Shown here piece after piece: positions 22,920 through 34,000 of a DNA stretch of 64,000 nucleotides (position 1 is the first letter of the stretch; each line of letters opens with the position of its first letter). The notes under the pieces were generated by a model. That model was not told where the DNA came from. It saw nothing but the letters and a program-made list of their open reading frames with translations, and ran no database searches. This stretch comes from Trogon surrucura (taxonomy: Eukaryota > Chordata > Aves > Trogoniformes > Trogonidae). The translations under genes were made by a program, and so were the position numbers. The stretch covers positions 20,606,084 through 20,670,083 of the forward strand of contig CM036624.1 in assembly GCA_020746105.1 (NCBI GenBank). The letters run 5' to 3'.

Positions 22920-23310
22920 TCATGCAAGGCTGTACAGCTAGCTAGGACCCTCTCACTGCAGCCTGTGCCCAGGGTCTGCGTCCTGCGCAACACCGAGCCG
23001 ACTGGAAGGCTGCGTGCCTTTGCCGTTCCCCTTGCCTCCACCAAGGAGTTTGTGTGCAGGATGTGAGAGCTAAACATTTCTTGTGTCCTTAGATTCTCCC
23101 TCCTTCCTTATTTGAATCAATGCTGTATTTAATTATTTACTGTTTGCATGCCTGCATTTGGAGTGCACAGCCCTGAGTCTGCTTTTTGTAAGATACTGCG
23201 CTGAAACTGCACCGGATCCCATTTTCTCTCTTCCGCAGTGGCCGCGGTCAGACGGTCTGTCGCATCTCGTAGCCTTAGCAGTTTCCCTGATAAATCTAAC
23301 TCGATGCTAA
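22920..23310. promoter_or_regulatory. CpG-retaining GC-rich patch, possible conserved element
   Basis: This patch is distinctly richer in G, C and CpG than its flanks, with clusters such as CTGCGTCCTGCGCAACACCGAGCCGAC and GTGGCCGCGGTCAGACGG. It is too short and too weak to be a typical CpG-island promoter, and no reading frame or TATA arrangement stands out. CpG retention in an otherwise AT-rich, CpG-poor window can mark a constrained or unmethylated element. This is inference from composition only. Confidence 0.3.
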
Positions 23311-24559
23311 TGGATGTGCTGTAATACAATATGGAACAGAAGCAAGGACCCCGTAGTCTGTTGTGGACCATGTAATTTATGACTGAAATGTCTCAGATAT
23401 TTACGCTGACGAGAGAAATACTTGATGTTCCCCGCTAATGTGCTGGCCCACTCCTCTGATCTACTAATTCTAGATGCGCTTTTGGCCTATTTTCTTCCAT
23501 CTCTCTCTTTCCCATTTCTGCCATCTACTCCATCACTCAGAGCTGCCAGGGCTCTTTTGCCTCTGCCCAATTTATTTTAACAGGGAGAGTAACTGGATAA
23601 CTGCAAGAGTTTGCCTGAAAATAAAAGAGATTCTTTAATTACTTCAAGCTAGCATTGGTATCCTTCTGAAAGCAATGATATAGTCCAACCTCATACGACT
23701 AGGCATGATTCAAAAGTCACTCAGTGAAATTCTCTGGCCAGCTTTACGTAGGAAGATGGACCGAGGAACAGGATGTGGTCCCTGGATCCTCCCAGAATCA
23801 TATCTTCCTCAGATATGATAATTTTTATTCTTTGTGTCTGGTGTTAGAAGCTGTGTATTCCCCCCACCTTGCATTTTTCCAATTTGCATTAAGCAGCCTC
23901 AGTAAAAATATTGATTTGCAATTTCTTTCCAATATAGACTGTAAACACTACTTTTTTCCATTTCTGATCATAAAAAAGATGCCTTTTTATATTGTTCTAG
24001 CAACATATAGATGGAATGTCTTGAATTAATAAGGCAGAAGTTTTCACTAGATTTTTATTTTATTCTTCCAAACAGTGCATAGAACATGTCACTTCAAAAA
24101 AAGAAAACTAGACATGATTCTAACCTTTTTAACATGTTGTTCTAAGAATGAAAGAAACCAGAGCATGTTACAGTAGACATAGCAAAACAGGCAAGCATTA
24201 TACAAATATTTGATAGCATTTTCTGAAGTAATTTTTGCTTTTCTTTTAAACTTCAATAAGGACTACACTGTGTAAGGCTTGGTTGTGCAGGCACCTTATT
24301 TTTTTTCTTTCTCTTATGTGTGTAACTAATAAGTCCCAAATTTTTGCTGCCTTTTTTTTTTTTCCTTGTATTCATCAATGCTTTAATGGTTTCATAAAGT
24401 ACAAATCCTCACTGCAGTTTAACCATCAGTCATGTGTACAAAAATCCTTTAATTTTACCCTGCATAGTTGTTAAAATAGAGAGGAAATTACACATTTAAA
24501 AATAAAATAGGACAACAGGATTCAAAATTGCATCAGCCTCAATTTGTTTATATGAGCAT
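23311..24559. other. Non-coding sequence, no gene seen
   Basis: Unique AT-rich sequence. The longest frame is 101 codons (23,724-24,029 plus), without recognisable domains. T-runs lie near 24,299-24,306 and 24,351-24,363. Confidence 0.6.
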
Positions 24560-24960
24560 GAAAGAGAAGAGGGGGAGACATCCTTTGGGACTGTAAATGG
24601 CACCTCCTGCTGCGGTATTAAATTTACCATTTGCAACCTCCTGCGCTTCTCTGAGAGTAGAGGGTGGCGCCTGACTTCTTGGCGCCAGAGAATCGGCAAA
24701 GGTGTCTAATAGAGGCAGGCACAGGGATGAGGGTTGCTTACTTAACCTTGCTCTAGCTTAGCCCCACCAGGGACAGCCAGCTGATCCCCCCAACCTGACC
24801 CAGGGGAGCGAGAAGGCTCCAGAAGCAGTTTATGGCTTTAATAATTTACATATCCTCAGTTAATCTCCCTTACCAGCAGCCAATTAGTTGAGGAATATTC
24901 ATACTGCCTTGATATGTATTTTTTTATATGCTGATCAATTAGTGGGAAAGTAATGAGGTC
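24560..24960. promoter_or_regulatory. Candidate homeodomain-rich enhancer element
   Basis: A moderately GC-rich half (24,600-24,830, including GGCGCCTGACTTCTTGGCGCC, an inverted pair of GGCGCC boxes) runs into an AT-rich half dense in homeodomain-type cores. These are TTTAATAATTTACAT at 24,837-24,851, TTAATC at 24,860, CAATTAG at 24,881-24,887 and GATCAATTAG at 24,933-24,942, with TAAT at 24,951. Low repeat content, mixed composition and clustered sites are typical of developmental enhancers conserved among vertebrates. No conservation test could be run, so this is a compositional inference. Confidence 0.35.
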
Positions 24961-27070
24961 ATAGAATAGCAGGTGTGACTATTAATCTTTGTTCTTCTCG
25001 AAGGAAATACTTCTGTAAATATTTCTCAGTAAAAAGAAACAGATCAGAAAGGTGTGGGTTTTTTTTTTGTCTTTTTTTTTTGCCTGTCTTTTTCTCTGAT
25101 GCTGTTTTGCATTTTCTTAAAAAGGCTTTTAGCCAAATACCTGATAGTGAGTTTGGTCATCAAGATTCTGACCCTACAAGTGTGTGTTTAAGAGGGTCGA
25201 AATGGGATTGCTCATGTGAGTAAACTTATTCACGTACATAAATCTTTGCAGGATTGGGGTCCTTAATGATTTAGGAGAAAGCACCAGTGGAAAAAAATGT
25301 TTATTCTGTTGCACCTGCATGATGCAGCAGATATTGTGAGAGCACCATTAGCTACTTAACGTACCAGCTAATGACTGGCAGACTTAAAGGAATGTAGCTG
25401 AATAGCGGGCAGCCTGGTCCATGAGGGTTAATGATACCAAATGGCTCAGGCAGTCTATGGGAACACTGGAGACAGCTTTGCAGTTGAGTAGAGTTTAAAT
25501 AGCACCATCTCACAAGACCATGGACACAGGAATGACATGATGAGAATTGTTGACATACCCTTGAATTGGTATTAATACAAGGGGAGGAAAAAACCTCTCG
25601 TCTAGCATATGAAGGTTTTCTTTTTTTTTTTTTTTGCCTGTAAGCACATAACCACAGTGAATCTGTATGTGTTCTGATGGGTTAATAGTGATGTATTTCT
25701 ACTGTCCATCTAACCCTCCTTTGCATAATTATATTCCTTCTCCCAAATGAGGAGAGCAAACCGATGAAATCTATCACCATGTCACCTACTAGTATGAAAC
25801 AGAAATCTAGATAAGAGTGGCTGGAAGAAACTGCCACTGTTGCAGATTTTTCTTTTGGGTGTAACCACAATAAAATAGGGTGAGAAAGAAAAACAAAGGA
25901 AAAGAAAACAGAAATTATCCTGGAATACATCAAAGATACAGCAGAGAAACACAGAATAGAAAGAAATACTTGAAAAAATTAAGATCAAATGCAAAGTCTA
26001 GTTTTTACCACAAAGCACCAAGCTGATTTTTCATAAAATAAAAGAAGTCCCTGAATTGAGAAATATGTGTCTCTCTTAGATTGGATTGTGCAGTGAACAG
26101 TATCAAGAACTAAGCAATAATAAATCATCAGGCTGTATGTCAGAGTGAGCACTACAAGATAAACCCCTGTTGGAATTGTCATGAAGGTGACCTTATGAGC
26201 GACTACAGAAATACTCAAAAATAAAATAAAATTTAAAAAAAATCAATGTTATCTTTAAAAACTCTGAAGCAGATCTATTCATGCTTTGCCTTTCACTATA
26301 TTTGCTGTTTTAATTTGCTGTTTATTAAATGAAATATTGCTCTATCCAGGGAACACTGCATGATAAAATTATTGAAGATGCTGCTGGTGCAAAGCTATTT
26401 GTAGCAAATGAAATCCTGCTGTGTGCAATTCAGAACATCATATTGAACAGTCCAGATAGCAGCATCTGTGGATAGCTCTTAAGACTTTAGACTTGCCTTA
26501 GTTAGCTTGTTTGTTTTTATCCTGTGTTATTGATCTGGACTTCATCATATGTTTGTGTGGGGAATGGCTTTTCAGATGCTGGGGACGTATTTAGAGGCAG
26601 GTCAAGTGAATTGAATAGAGGCATAAAATCTGCTGATTCCTAGAAGATGTCAACACATGACAGAAGGAGCCTAGAGAGTGGGAGACCTCTTAAACTGGTA
26701 TTGACATTGCCCAGAAATTTGCAGCATAAAAGGGGAAGAGCATTCTGTCTCATGAACAAAGCTTGCACTATCAGCAATGCCTTTGTGAGCTTTGACAAAT
26801 AACATGCTACCCTTGCATGTGCTCTGGAAGGTGCAGTCAGTGTTAGTTTTTGAACACTGCAGTTAAGGCTAGTGGGTAAATATTGCTACAAGTACAGAAT
26901 ATTTTACTCATCGCATATGTCAAACCTATCAGAAAAAAAAAAAAAGGATTCCTATGTTGCCAGGTTCACACATCAGACTGATTTAATGCCCTGTGGACTA
27001 TGCTAAAAATTTTTTTTTTTTTAAAAAAAATAGAAAGACTATTTGGACATTGAGAAGAAAGAGTATTCTC
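24961..27070. other. Non-coding sequence with homopolymer tracts
   Basis: No gene is supported. T-rich tracts lie at 25,061-25,081 and a T15 run at 25,621-25,635. A13 lies at 26,933-26,945. The block AAAAA-T13-A8 at 27,005-27,030 is listed separately. Frames are 83 codons or less. Confidence 0.6.
27005..27030. repeat. A5-T13-A8 homopolymer block
   Basis: Five A, thirteen T and eight A run without interruption. The T-run can pair with either A-run, so the block could extrude a short AT hairpin. It is probably a slippage product. Confidence 0.75.
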
Positions 27071-27205
27071 TGCTACTAGCTTCTTGCGTGACCTTGGGCA
27101 AGTCATTTATCTCCCTGTACCTCAGTCAGTCATCTATGATAAAATAGTAGTCACTTCTCTAATGGGTGTTTGGATGTCTTGGATAAATGGACAAACCTGG
27201 ATACT
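27071..27205 (+). mobile_element. MIR SINE fragment, best-preserved copy
   Basis: CTACTAGCTTCTTGCGTGACC, then TTGGGCAAGTCATTTATCTCC, CTGTACCTCAG, ATGATAAAATAG and finally AATGGGTGTTTGGATGTCTTGGATAAATG follow the forward MIR consensus. The order is CACTTACTAGCTGTGTGACC, TTGGGCAAGTTACTTAACC, CTGTGCCTCAG, TGTAAAATGGGG, and the AGGGTTGTTGTGAGGATTAAATGAG block. The match covers the core and much of the L2-related part. The head lies outside the recognisable portion. This SINE family predates the bird-mammal split, so every copy in a bird is ancient. Confidence 0.85.
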
Positions 27206-30200
27206 ACTGTTATCACGGGACATGCTAAAGAAGATGTTTCAGATGCTAAAGTGGCTCTCATCCACTTAAGAGATGGCTCTGTGCAGAGCAAATTTGGATA
27301 TTTTTTTTGCACTTGTTCCGTGACTTATCTATAAACTGGATAAACTGTGTGTGGTTTAATTGATCATTGAGTGCAGTATTTTAGCATCTCCAGGGTTGCT
27401 TAGAGGCTCAATTAATATTTAAAAAGCTCTTTAGGATCTTGTGATGGAAAGCTTTTACCGAAATGGAAAGAACTTATTGCTGCTACTGTTTGAAGGTATT
27501 GTTTTCAAGGTTTGTTTTGATATAGTCTGCAACTAGATTGTCTTATTGGGAGCCTTGCATTATTGCAGGACAAATGAGAAATCCTTACACTTTGAAATTT
27601 TTTTCATCCTTATAGTCAATATTAAATGGTTACATGACAAAATTGTACTAATCAAGACAAACCAGACTTTGAAGTCATAATATAGAGGCTGTTACAAGTG
27701 AGCTGTTCTTGCACAAATAGGTATTTAGTATATACAGGCAGGATCTTGAAGGAAGTGTATGCTACTGCGGTCTGTAGCGTGTCACATCTGAGGTAACATC
27801 ATTGCAAGGAATCTTGATTTAACACTTCCCATGGAAACCCCTGTTCACCAATCCAAAATGCCTTATTAAATGGGTTTCACAAAGTAGGTTGCATTTCCAG
27901 TGGGTCCAAAAGAGAAGTCAGTTGTCTGACAGGAACTGAGGTGTTTTAAGTATTTGTCACATCCTGTGCATTTCTTCTAAGGACGAAGTGTTCTCACAGC
28001 GTTTGAATAAATGACTTAAACAGTGGATTTGTTGATATAAATGAATGCAACTGAGACTTCGCAGGCTTTACAAATATAGTTAATATATTATGAGATTTTT
28101 CTGTTTGAATAGTAAATGACTGACAATTTTTGCAAGTGAAATGCTCTTTTCTTCACTCCAGCTGCAGAATAGACATGACTTCTGTAAGAATTCTCCTCCA
28201 TTAGTGCTACTGGTCTCATTACTAATAAATACTGTCAGGGTGAGGCATGTTTTGCTGTGCCCTAGACCACAAAAGTGAAGTGAGTATGCTTCAGCTCGGT
28301 GAAATAAGTTTTTCCCAAGACCAACTTATTTAGCACTGAACTCACAGAAAATGACTACGACAGCATAGTTATTGAGTCAGCTGTCTTCTGTGATTCTGTG
28401 ATTCTTCCTTCCTTCCATCCATCTGTCTTTCTGTCTCTTCCCCTATATCAAGGACTGAATGGAATCAAACTACCAATTGATTTGGATTAATTATAGTTAA
28501 TCATTGAGACCCTGGGTGTGGAGACTGTCTGAGCAATGTATTAAGAGGGTCACTGCAACAAAATGGTACATCAGAAAACCAGCTCCAGTCTTCTGCAAAA
28601 AAATCCTAGCCTGATCCTGTAGAGTGATCTGAGTTTGAAAAGTCAGGTATTATTTGTTACATACTGGCTATCTACATGTTTAGCCTATCACTAGAATGGC
28701 AAACCACTTTCTCCCTAGCTTGTAAGCCTGTATTCCTTCCCCACGGAGACTACAACATGCCTAAGGTGAGGAAACAGCATTCGCCATCTGGTTTACAATG
28801 ATTCAGCAGGTGAATGAAACACTGAGTTGGACTGAGGAACTAGTAAGGGCTCCCTAGTTTTTCAGTTTCTGCATAGCCATGTACCTGCAAGCAATAACCC
28901 CATGCATATTATCTCACTGATAGCTGAAATTACTCACTAACTCAGAAGTTTCAATGTAAAAACACACTTTCCAAATTGAGGAAGGCAGAAGTTTGCGAAG
29001 GACTGTCAAAAGCAGGGAAAGACCATTAATGTAGTTCATATAAATCTGCATAGCCATCTTTATGTTGCTGGGGAGTGATATCTCAAAAAAAAATAAATCT
29101 TGTATGAGCAATAGGAGTCTTGTATGTGTGTCTGTTTCTCTTGACTGTAGAACATCTGGCTGAGATGCAGCTGTGCAGGTAGGAGGAGCTGTGCTTCCCA
29201 AGCAGCATGGTGGGGGAGCTGAGATGGGCTTCAGCCCCATCCAGGCATTGAAGGCAGGTTTTTGTCAAGTCTGTTCTTAAGGAACAGACTGAGGAAAACT
29301 CACAGCCTGCCCTGAGAACTGTATTCAAATGCTGGGTTGCCCTTTCTGTTGCCCCTCTTGCTAGTGTGTTTTTTCTTGGTTAACCTGACTATTTCTGCTG
29401 CATTAGCTGAGTACGTCTTGTTCTGCTTTCAAGGACATGGGGGATAAGTTGTTTCTTTCTTGCTTGCATAATTTTATTTATTATTTTTTTACAAAGGAAT
29501 CTCTTTCAAGGACTTGCACTCCTCAGGTGCATCTTCTCTAGCATCAATCAGAATTCTTTCTCTCTTTTTTAACTAGTCGCATTTTTCAGTTTGTTCTTTA
29601 ACATTGTGGCCCAGTGGGCTCTGGTAGGGATTCCTGTCTGCGTTTTTCTGAGGCACATGGTGACAGCTGAGAGAGAGGAATATTTGTGGGATGGTATTTA
29701 TAGGCCCAATGTTGTATGTGCTATGACTGTCTCCTAAATAATTTTAATCTCTAAATGTTTTTTGGAATAGAGCTTAACTTTTCTTAACTAGTGATTTTAT
29801 ATTGTATTCCTACGTATGGTACCTTATATTATTCATCCTGTTTTTCTGAATATTTCTTCAGTCTGTCACAATAATTTTGAAATTCATTTCTGTTTTCCAA
29901 CAAACTGGAAGTCTTTCTGAGTTTCTTGTCATCCGAGGGTGTTAGCTATGTGTCCTGTACTTAGAGCAAGTATTGAGCAGAGCAACACTCAGGACAAATC
30001 CTTTACATGAACCATGCAGTGAATTTGCCTGAGTGTGGTAATACTACAGTGATAATTTCTCTTTGGGTATGATGATCCAAACAGCTGTGCGCCTAACCTG
30101 TAGCAGTTTTTTCGTGCCATGTTTTCCTAGCCCTTTTATCAGACTATCATATAAGATTACATGGAGATCATTATTAGATTCAAGGTACAATATTAACTGT

Positions 30201-30689
30201 TTCTTTTTTATTCACAAAGCCTGTTGCCTCGTTAACAAATAAATGATATTTTCTTGGCAAGACTACTTCCTGGCAAAATCTTTGTTGGGTGTAACCCATT
30301 TCCTTATTATCTTGCAGGCACTTCTAATATGTTTGGTCATTTGATTCCAGAATTTTTCCAGGAAATGAAGCTAACTAATAATTTTCCAGCTCCTTTTCAA
30401 AGAATGGAAAATACAATAAAAATCTAGTCCCTTCTTCTAATGCAAGCCTATCATTAATTTCCAAGACTGGCCTTTAATGGCTCTGAGATCACTTTTAATA
30501 TAAGTTTAAGGAGCCTAGGATATCAGAAGACCTGAATTTGAAAACTCTTAATTTACCAAAGTATTCCAAAACAAAAACCAAATGAGTGGTTGATATGATT
30601 CCTGTACAGCTATTTACTGCTTTTGGTGGTTATATTTTATTTTTATTTTTAAATATTCCTGAAGTTTTGGCTACAAGTGGCAGCCAGGC
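27206..30689. other. Non-coding sequence, no gene seen
   Basis: No gene is supported. Frames are 108 codons or less and overlap between frames near 28,914-29,328. A pair of CR1-type octamers at 28,386-28,406 is listed separately. The rest is unique AT-rich sequence. Confidence 0.6.
28386..28406 (+). repeat. CR1-type octamer pair without visible CR1 body
   Basis: TTCTGTGATTCTGTGATTCT holds the ATTCTGTG octamer that ends CR1 elements. The sequence upstream should hold a CR1 3' UTR (GGTCCCTTCCA-like) but shows none. It may be the last trace of a very decayed or extremely truncated copy, or coincidence. Confidence 0.3.
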
Positions 30690-30745
30690 CAGCTGGATGA
30701 CCTTTGGCTATGCTAGTAACCTTTTCTAAATCTCTTCCACTCCCT
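30690..30745 (+). mobile_element. Possible MIR core fragment
   Basis: GCTGGATGACCTTTGGCTATG then CTAGTAACCTTTTCTAAATCTCTTCC resembles the MIR core CTGTGTGACCTTGGGCAAGTTACTTAACCTCTCTGTGCCTC, with several substitutions. Only about 50 bp align, so confidence is low. Confidence 0.35.
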
Positions 30746-30927
30746 TTTTTACAGAAGTGCTCAAAGTTATTCCTGTGTTTTTCCCGAGGTAGTACACTGC
30801 TGGTGGCGTAGTAGCTTAGTAGACCAAGGCAAAAAGTTATTATCTAGTAATACCTCAAAGCTAGTACATGGATCAAAAATCTCTTTGCCTTTGCTGGGGG
30901 AGTGAAAGGAGCTGACCCAATAGTAGA

Positions 30928-30988
30928 TTTTCCTGTATTAGCCTTTTCCTGTATTAGCCTTTCCTGTATTAGCCTTCCTGTATTAGCC
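30928..30988 (+). repeat. Minisatellite, four TTTTCCTGTATTAGCC units of decreasing length
   Basis: Four head-to-tail units (30,928-30,943; 30,944-30,959; 30,960-30,974; 30,975-30,988) are identical except for the leading T-run, which counts 4, 4, 3 and 2. Unit lengths are therefore 16, 16, 15 and 14. A further TTTTCC at 30,989 begins a truncated fifth copy. Otherwise perfect identity implies a recent expansion, and the array is likely to vary in copy number. Open frames cross it on both strands but appear incidental. Confidence 0.95.
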
Positions 30989-31655
30989 TTTTCCCCACCA
31001 CAGACGTGCAGAAAAGGCACTATGCTGCCCACTGTTTTTTCTGGAAAATACATCACTATGGCACTGTTGGAGTCAGACTTTGAGCTTTAGGAACTGAGCG
31101 CAGCTGGTTTGGTATCGTAACTCATGCCTGACTTCACTGCTGTCAGAAACTTTCTTTTCTCTTAACTTTTTTTCAGTGAATTTTATCTTCAGAAAAACAA
31201 TTCAGGGATCTGTCTTGCATTGGATGCTACCAACAGTACTTTCTCTGTATTTTAATAACTTTCTTCTGCTATCTCTCTGCCAATAACTGAGCATCTCCTG
31301 ATCTATTTCTATTCACTTGGTATAAACACAGTAATGATGCCCATGTATCTTCTTAGTCAAGAGCATTATATACCTTTTACATACATAGAAAACAAATTTT
31401 CCAGAAAGGCAGTGATAAGGGCTGTTTTGTGCTGTATGCTATTTAATCTTCCCTGTGTCAGCTCTGACCCTTGCTGAAGAATTGAAAGGATGTAAAACAG
31501 CAAAAAGTAATTTACCTTCCATTGTTTAGTCCATTCAGCTTTCAGAATCAGATCTAAATGGTTTGCATTAATTACTGTGAAACCTCATGAGACTTGGAGA
31601 TCTATCTTTATGGGGCTGGAAAAGATAGAGGCTGTCTCAGGAGAATAAGGATAGA

Positions 31656-31672
31656 TTTTTTTTTTTTTTTTT
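31656..31672 (+). repeat. T17 homopolymer
   Basis: Seventeen consecutive T are seen directly. No retroelement body lies beside it. Confidence 0.85.
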
Positions 31673-32311
31673 GCCTTTTGGTAACAAATCTTTTCTATTA
31701 AAATATTATAAATAAGTAAATCTTTCTTTCTAATCAGCAAAAATTGTTTTAAGGTACGATGGAGAATTAAAAACGTGCAATGTATTTGAATTTTTAGCCT
31801 AATTCTGGTGAACTTGGAAAGGTCTAGTGGTTAAAATGCAGAATTTCTGTCTATGTATCAACATAGACCAATTGTATTGCCAGAGAAGTCATAGACTGGA
31901 CGTTGATTTCAGTTTCTAAGCAGTACTCAGTAGGTTTACACAGAGCTCCATATTTTGGGAAAGTTTTCTGAAGACTAGTGAAACTGGCAAGTAGCTCAGC
32001 ATCGGCAAAGTGATTACATTTTAAATGAAATGGACTTTCAGTGACGTACTGCTCAAAGTTAGTGGAGACAACTGGCAAATTGAAGGTGGGAGAAGATCAA
32101 TACACAGAATCTACAGGACTTTGGATCTGCTATCCGAATTATTGATTGAGTGGAGAATTAAAGCAGAGATGCAGTGAGTTTAATTCTGCTGTGTGACAGG
32201 TGGAAAATGGGTACATTAATTAGGGAGCTCCAGCAGGACCGTTCTCAGCAGGACTTGTGGTTGCTCCAGGGAATCCTTTAGTAATTCTGCCTCATGTTAC
32301 GGTGTGTTTGA

Positions 32312-32319
32312 TGACGTCA
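32312..32319. promoter_or_regulatory. Consensus cAMP response element (TGACGTCA)
   Basis: The full palindromic CRE, embedded in ATGACGTCAT, matches the ideal binding site for CREB/ATF dimers. Its central CpG has survived in a CpG-poor window. An 8-bp site is expected about once by chance in 64 kb at equal base frequencies, and less often given CpG depletion, so function is not established. No promoter elements were identified around it. Confidence 0.4.
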
Positions 32320-34000
32320 TTCTCCTTTGTAAGTCTCATTTTTCTGTGAGCTGCACTTTTTAATCTTTAAACATTCTGTCTTGCAAAGCCAGACAATAAC
32401 TGCATATAGCGAACATAAGCAGGGAATGCAGGCAGAACATTTCTGGATGTTTTCGAATGGTTCTGTAAGCCTTCATTGTTCAAAAATCATGTATTTTGAT
32501 AAAATCAAACTGTTACCATTTGCTGTGCTTAACAAGCAACAGGCAATCTCCTCTGTAAGTCCTTTTTATTGCATTTCAGAGTTGTCTGGTTTTTCCTCTT
32601 ACATGGCAATTGAGTGTTCATTTACAAAACCTTTGTCGCTCTCTTGATTTATTGGTTTCTTAATCTGAAATAAACTTAAAATAGCCTGTTGCTTTTTGGG
32701 TAAAGCAAAATATAGCAGTTTGGATGGATGACTACAAGAATCAAGAAATGGAACTGTGCAGCCTGCTGGCCAAACGCAGCTCACAGACCCACCTACTATA
32801 TTGTAATTATTCTCTTTCCTGGTACAGATTGTCTAGAGATTTTGGCATGAACTGTGCCATCTGAGTCTGTGGCAAGTGCTGAGCTCTAAGTTGTGCCTTT
32901 TCATGAACGAGGGAAACATCCTGTCCAGCACCAATTGTCGTTGGCTTCCAACAGGTCAGAGGCAAGCTGCCAATAAGGCTCTGGCTTAGGGATAATTTGG
33001 TCCAAACTGTGGCAAGAAATGCAAACAAAAATGAAAACTAACACCTAAAACTCTCATGTAATACAAAATTGTCAGAACCAATTCTAAACCCATCAAATTC
33101 TATGTTTATTTGTGCTATTTCAAACACTTTGTGGATACTTTCCCCTGACTATGTTCTTGGTTTCAGTCAGGAAGACTGGTGTCCTAGCTAGGAGACGGGA
33201 AGAGGCAAACATATAGACCTTTGAAGTAAATTACTCCCCTGATTTATTTCTGTCTCTCCTCTGCAGTAGGTAACATTGCTTCTATTTTTCATCATGATGC
33301 TTGAAGCATTAAAGTCTTATAGTAGGCATTTAGTTCCCCATTTTAAAAATGTTTATTCACAGAGGACTGGGAACTCATGTTTGTTGCCTGAACAAACTAA
33401 ACTTCTTTCACAAGGTTCTAAAAGTGAGGGAGAGAAAATTCTCCACCATTCTGTTTAACTCTTAGGTGAAGTGTCCCAGCAGCTGTTCCTAATAAAAGTG
33501 CTTTGTATGTGGTATAGGAAGACTGGGCTGCCCAGGTCCAAAGGTACTTTCAGGCTCTGAAGCAGTGAAAGCCATGGCAACTGCAGCTCTGATGAGGTCT
33601 GTTAAGGTTCATGGACTTCCTTGTGCAGAGCAGACATCCAAAGCCTACAAATTTGTGCTTTAATTCTTGACTTGACCTAGAGCTGCTTTGGAAATATTAT
33701 GGCTACAGCTTTTGGGGTTGACCGGAGAAGCCCACACAGCGGTTGATCCGACCAGCCTTTGAACAGCGGGGCTGTTGCAAGGTTAGAGATGTGAATGTTC
33801 CCAGGGCTTGCAGCTCTCATGCAGCCTTGCAGGCCTTCCAGGTGCCCCCCTGCAATGTCAGGCATGTGAAAGTCATGGGGACCTCTGCCTAACCGCCAGG
33901 CCAGCTCCACAGCAGAGAGTGTGAAAACTCTGCTTAGGAAGACAACCTACTGGAGGTGTGACCCACATCTTGGGCCTGGAGTCCTTTGAGGTAGTCCCAG

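Larger units (their letters stand above)
30989..34000. other. Non-coding sequence, no gene seen
   Basis: No gene is supported. A T17 run lies at 31,656-31,672 and a CRE at 32,312-32,319. A mildly CpG-containing segment lies at 33,700-33,930, with no reading frame I trust. Confidence 0.6.

Noticed and set aside
30844..31090. Frames with repeated short peptides on both strands
   Set aside because: The peptide repeats are simply the translation of the minisatellite at 30,928-30,988 and shift frame with unit length.
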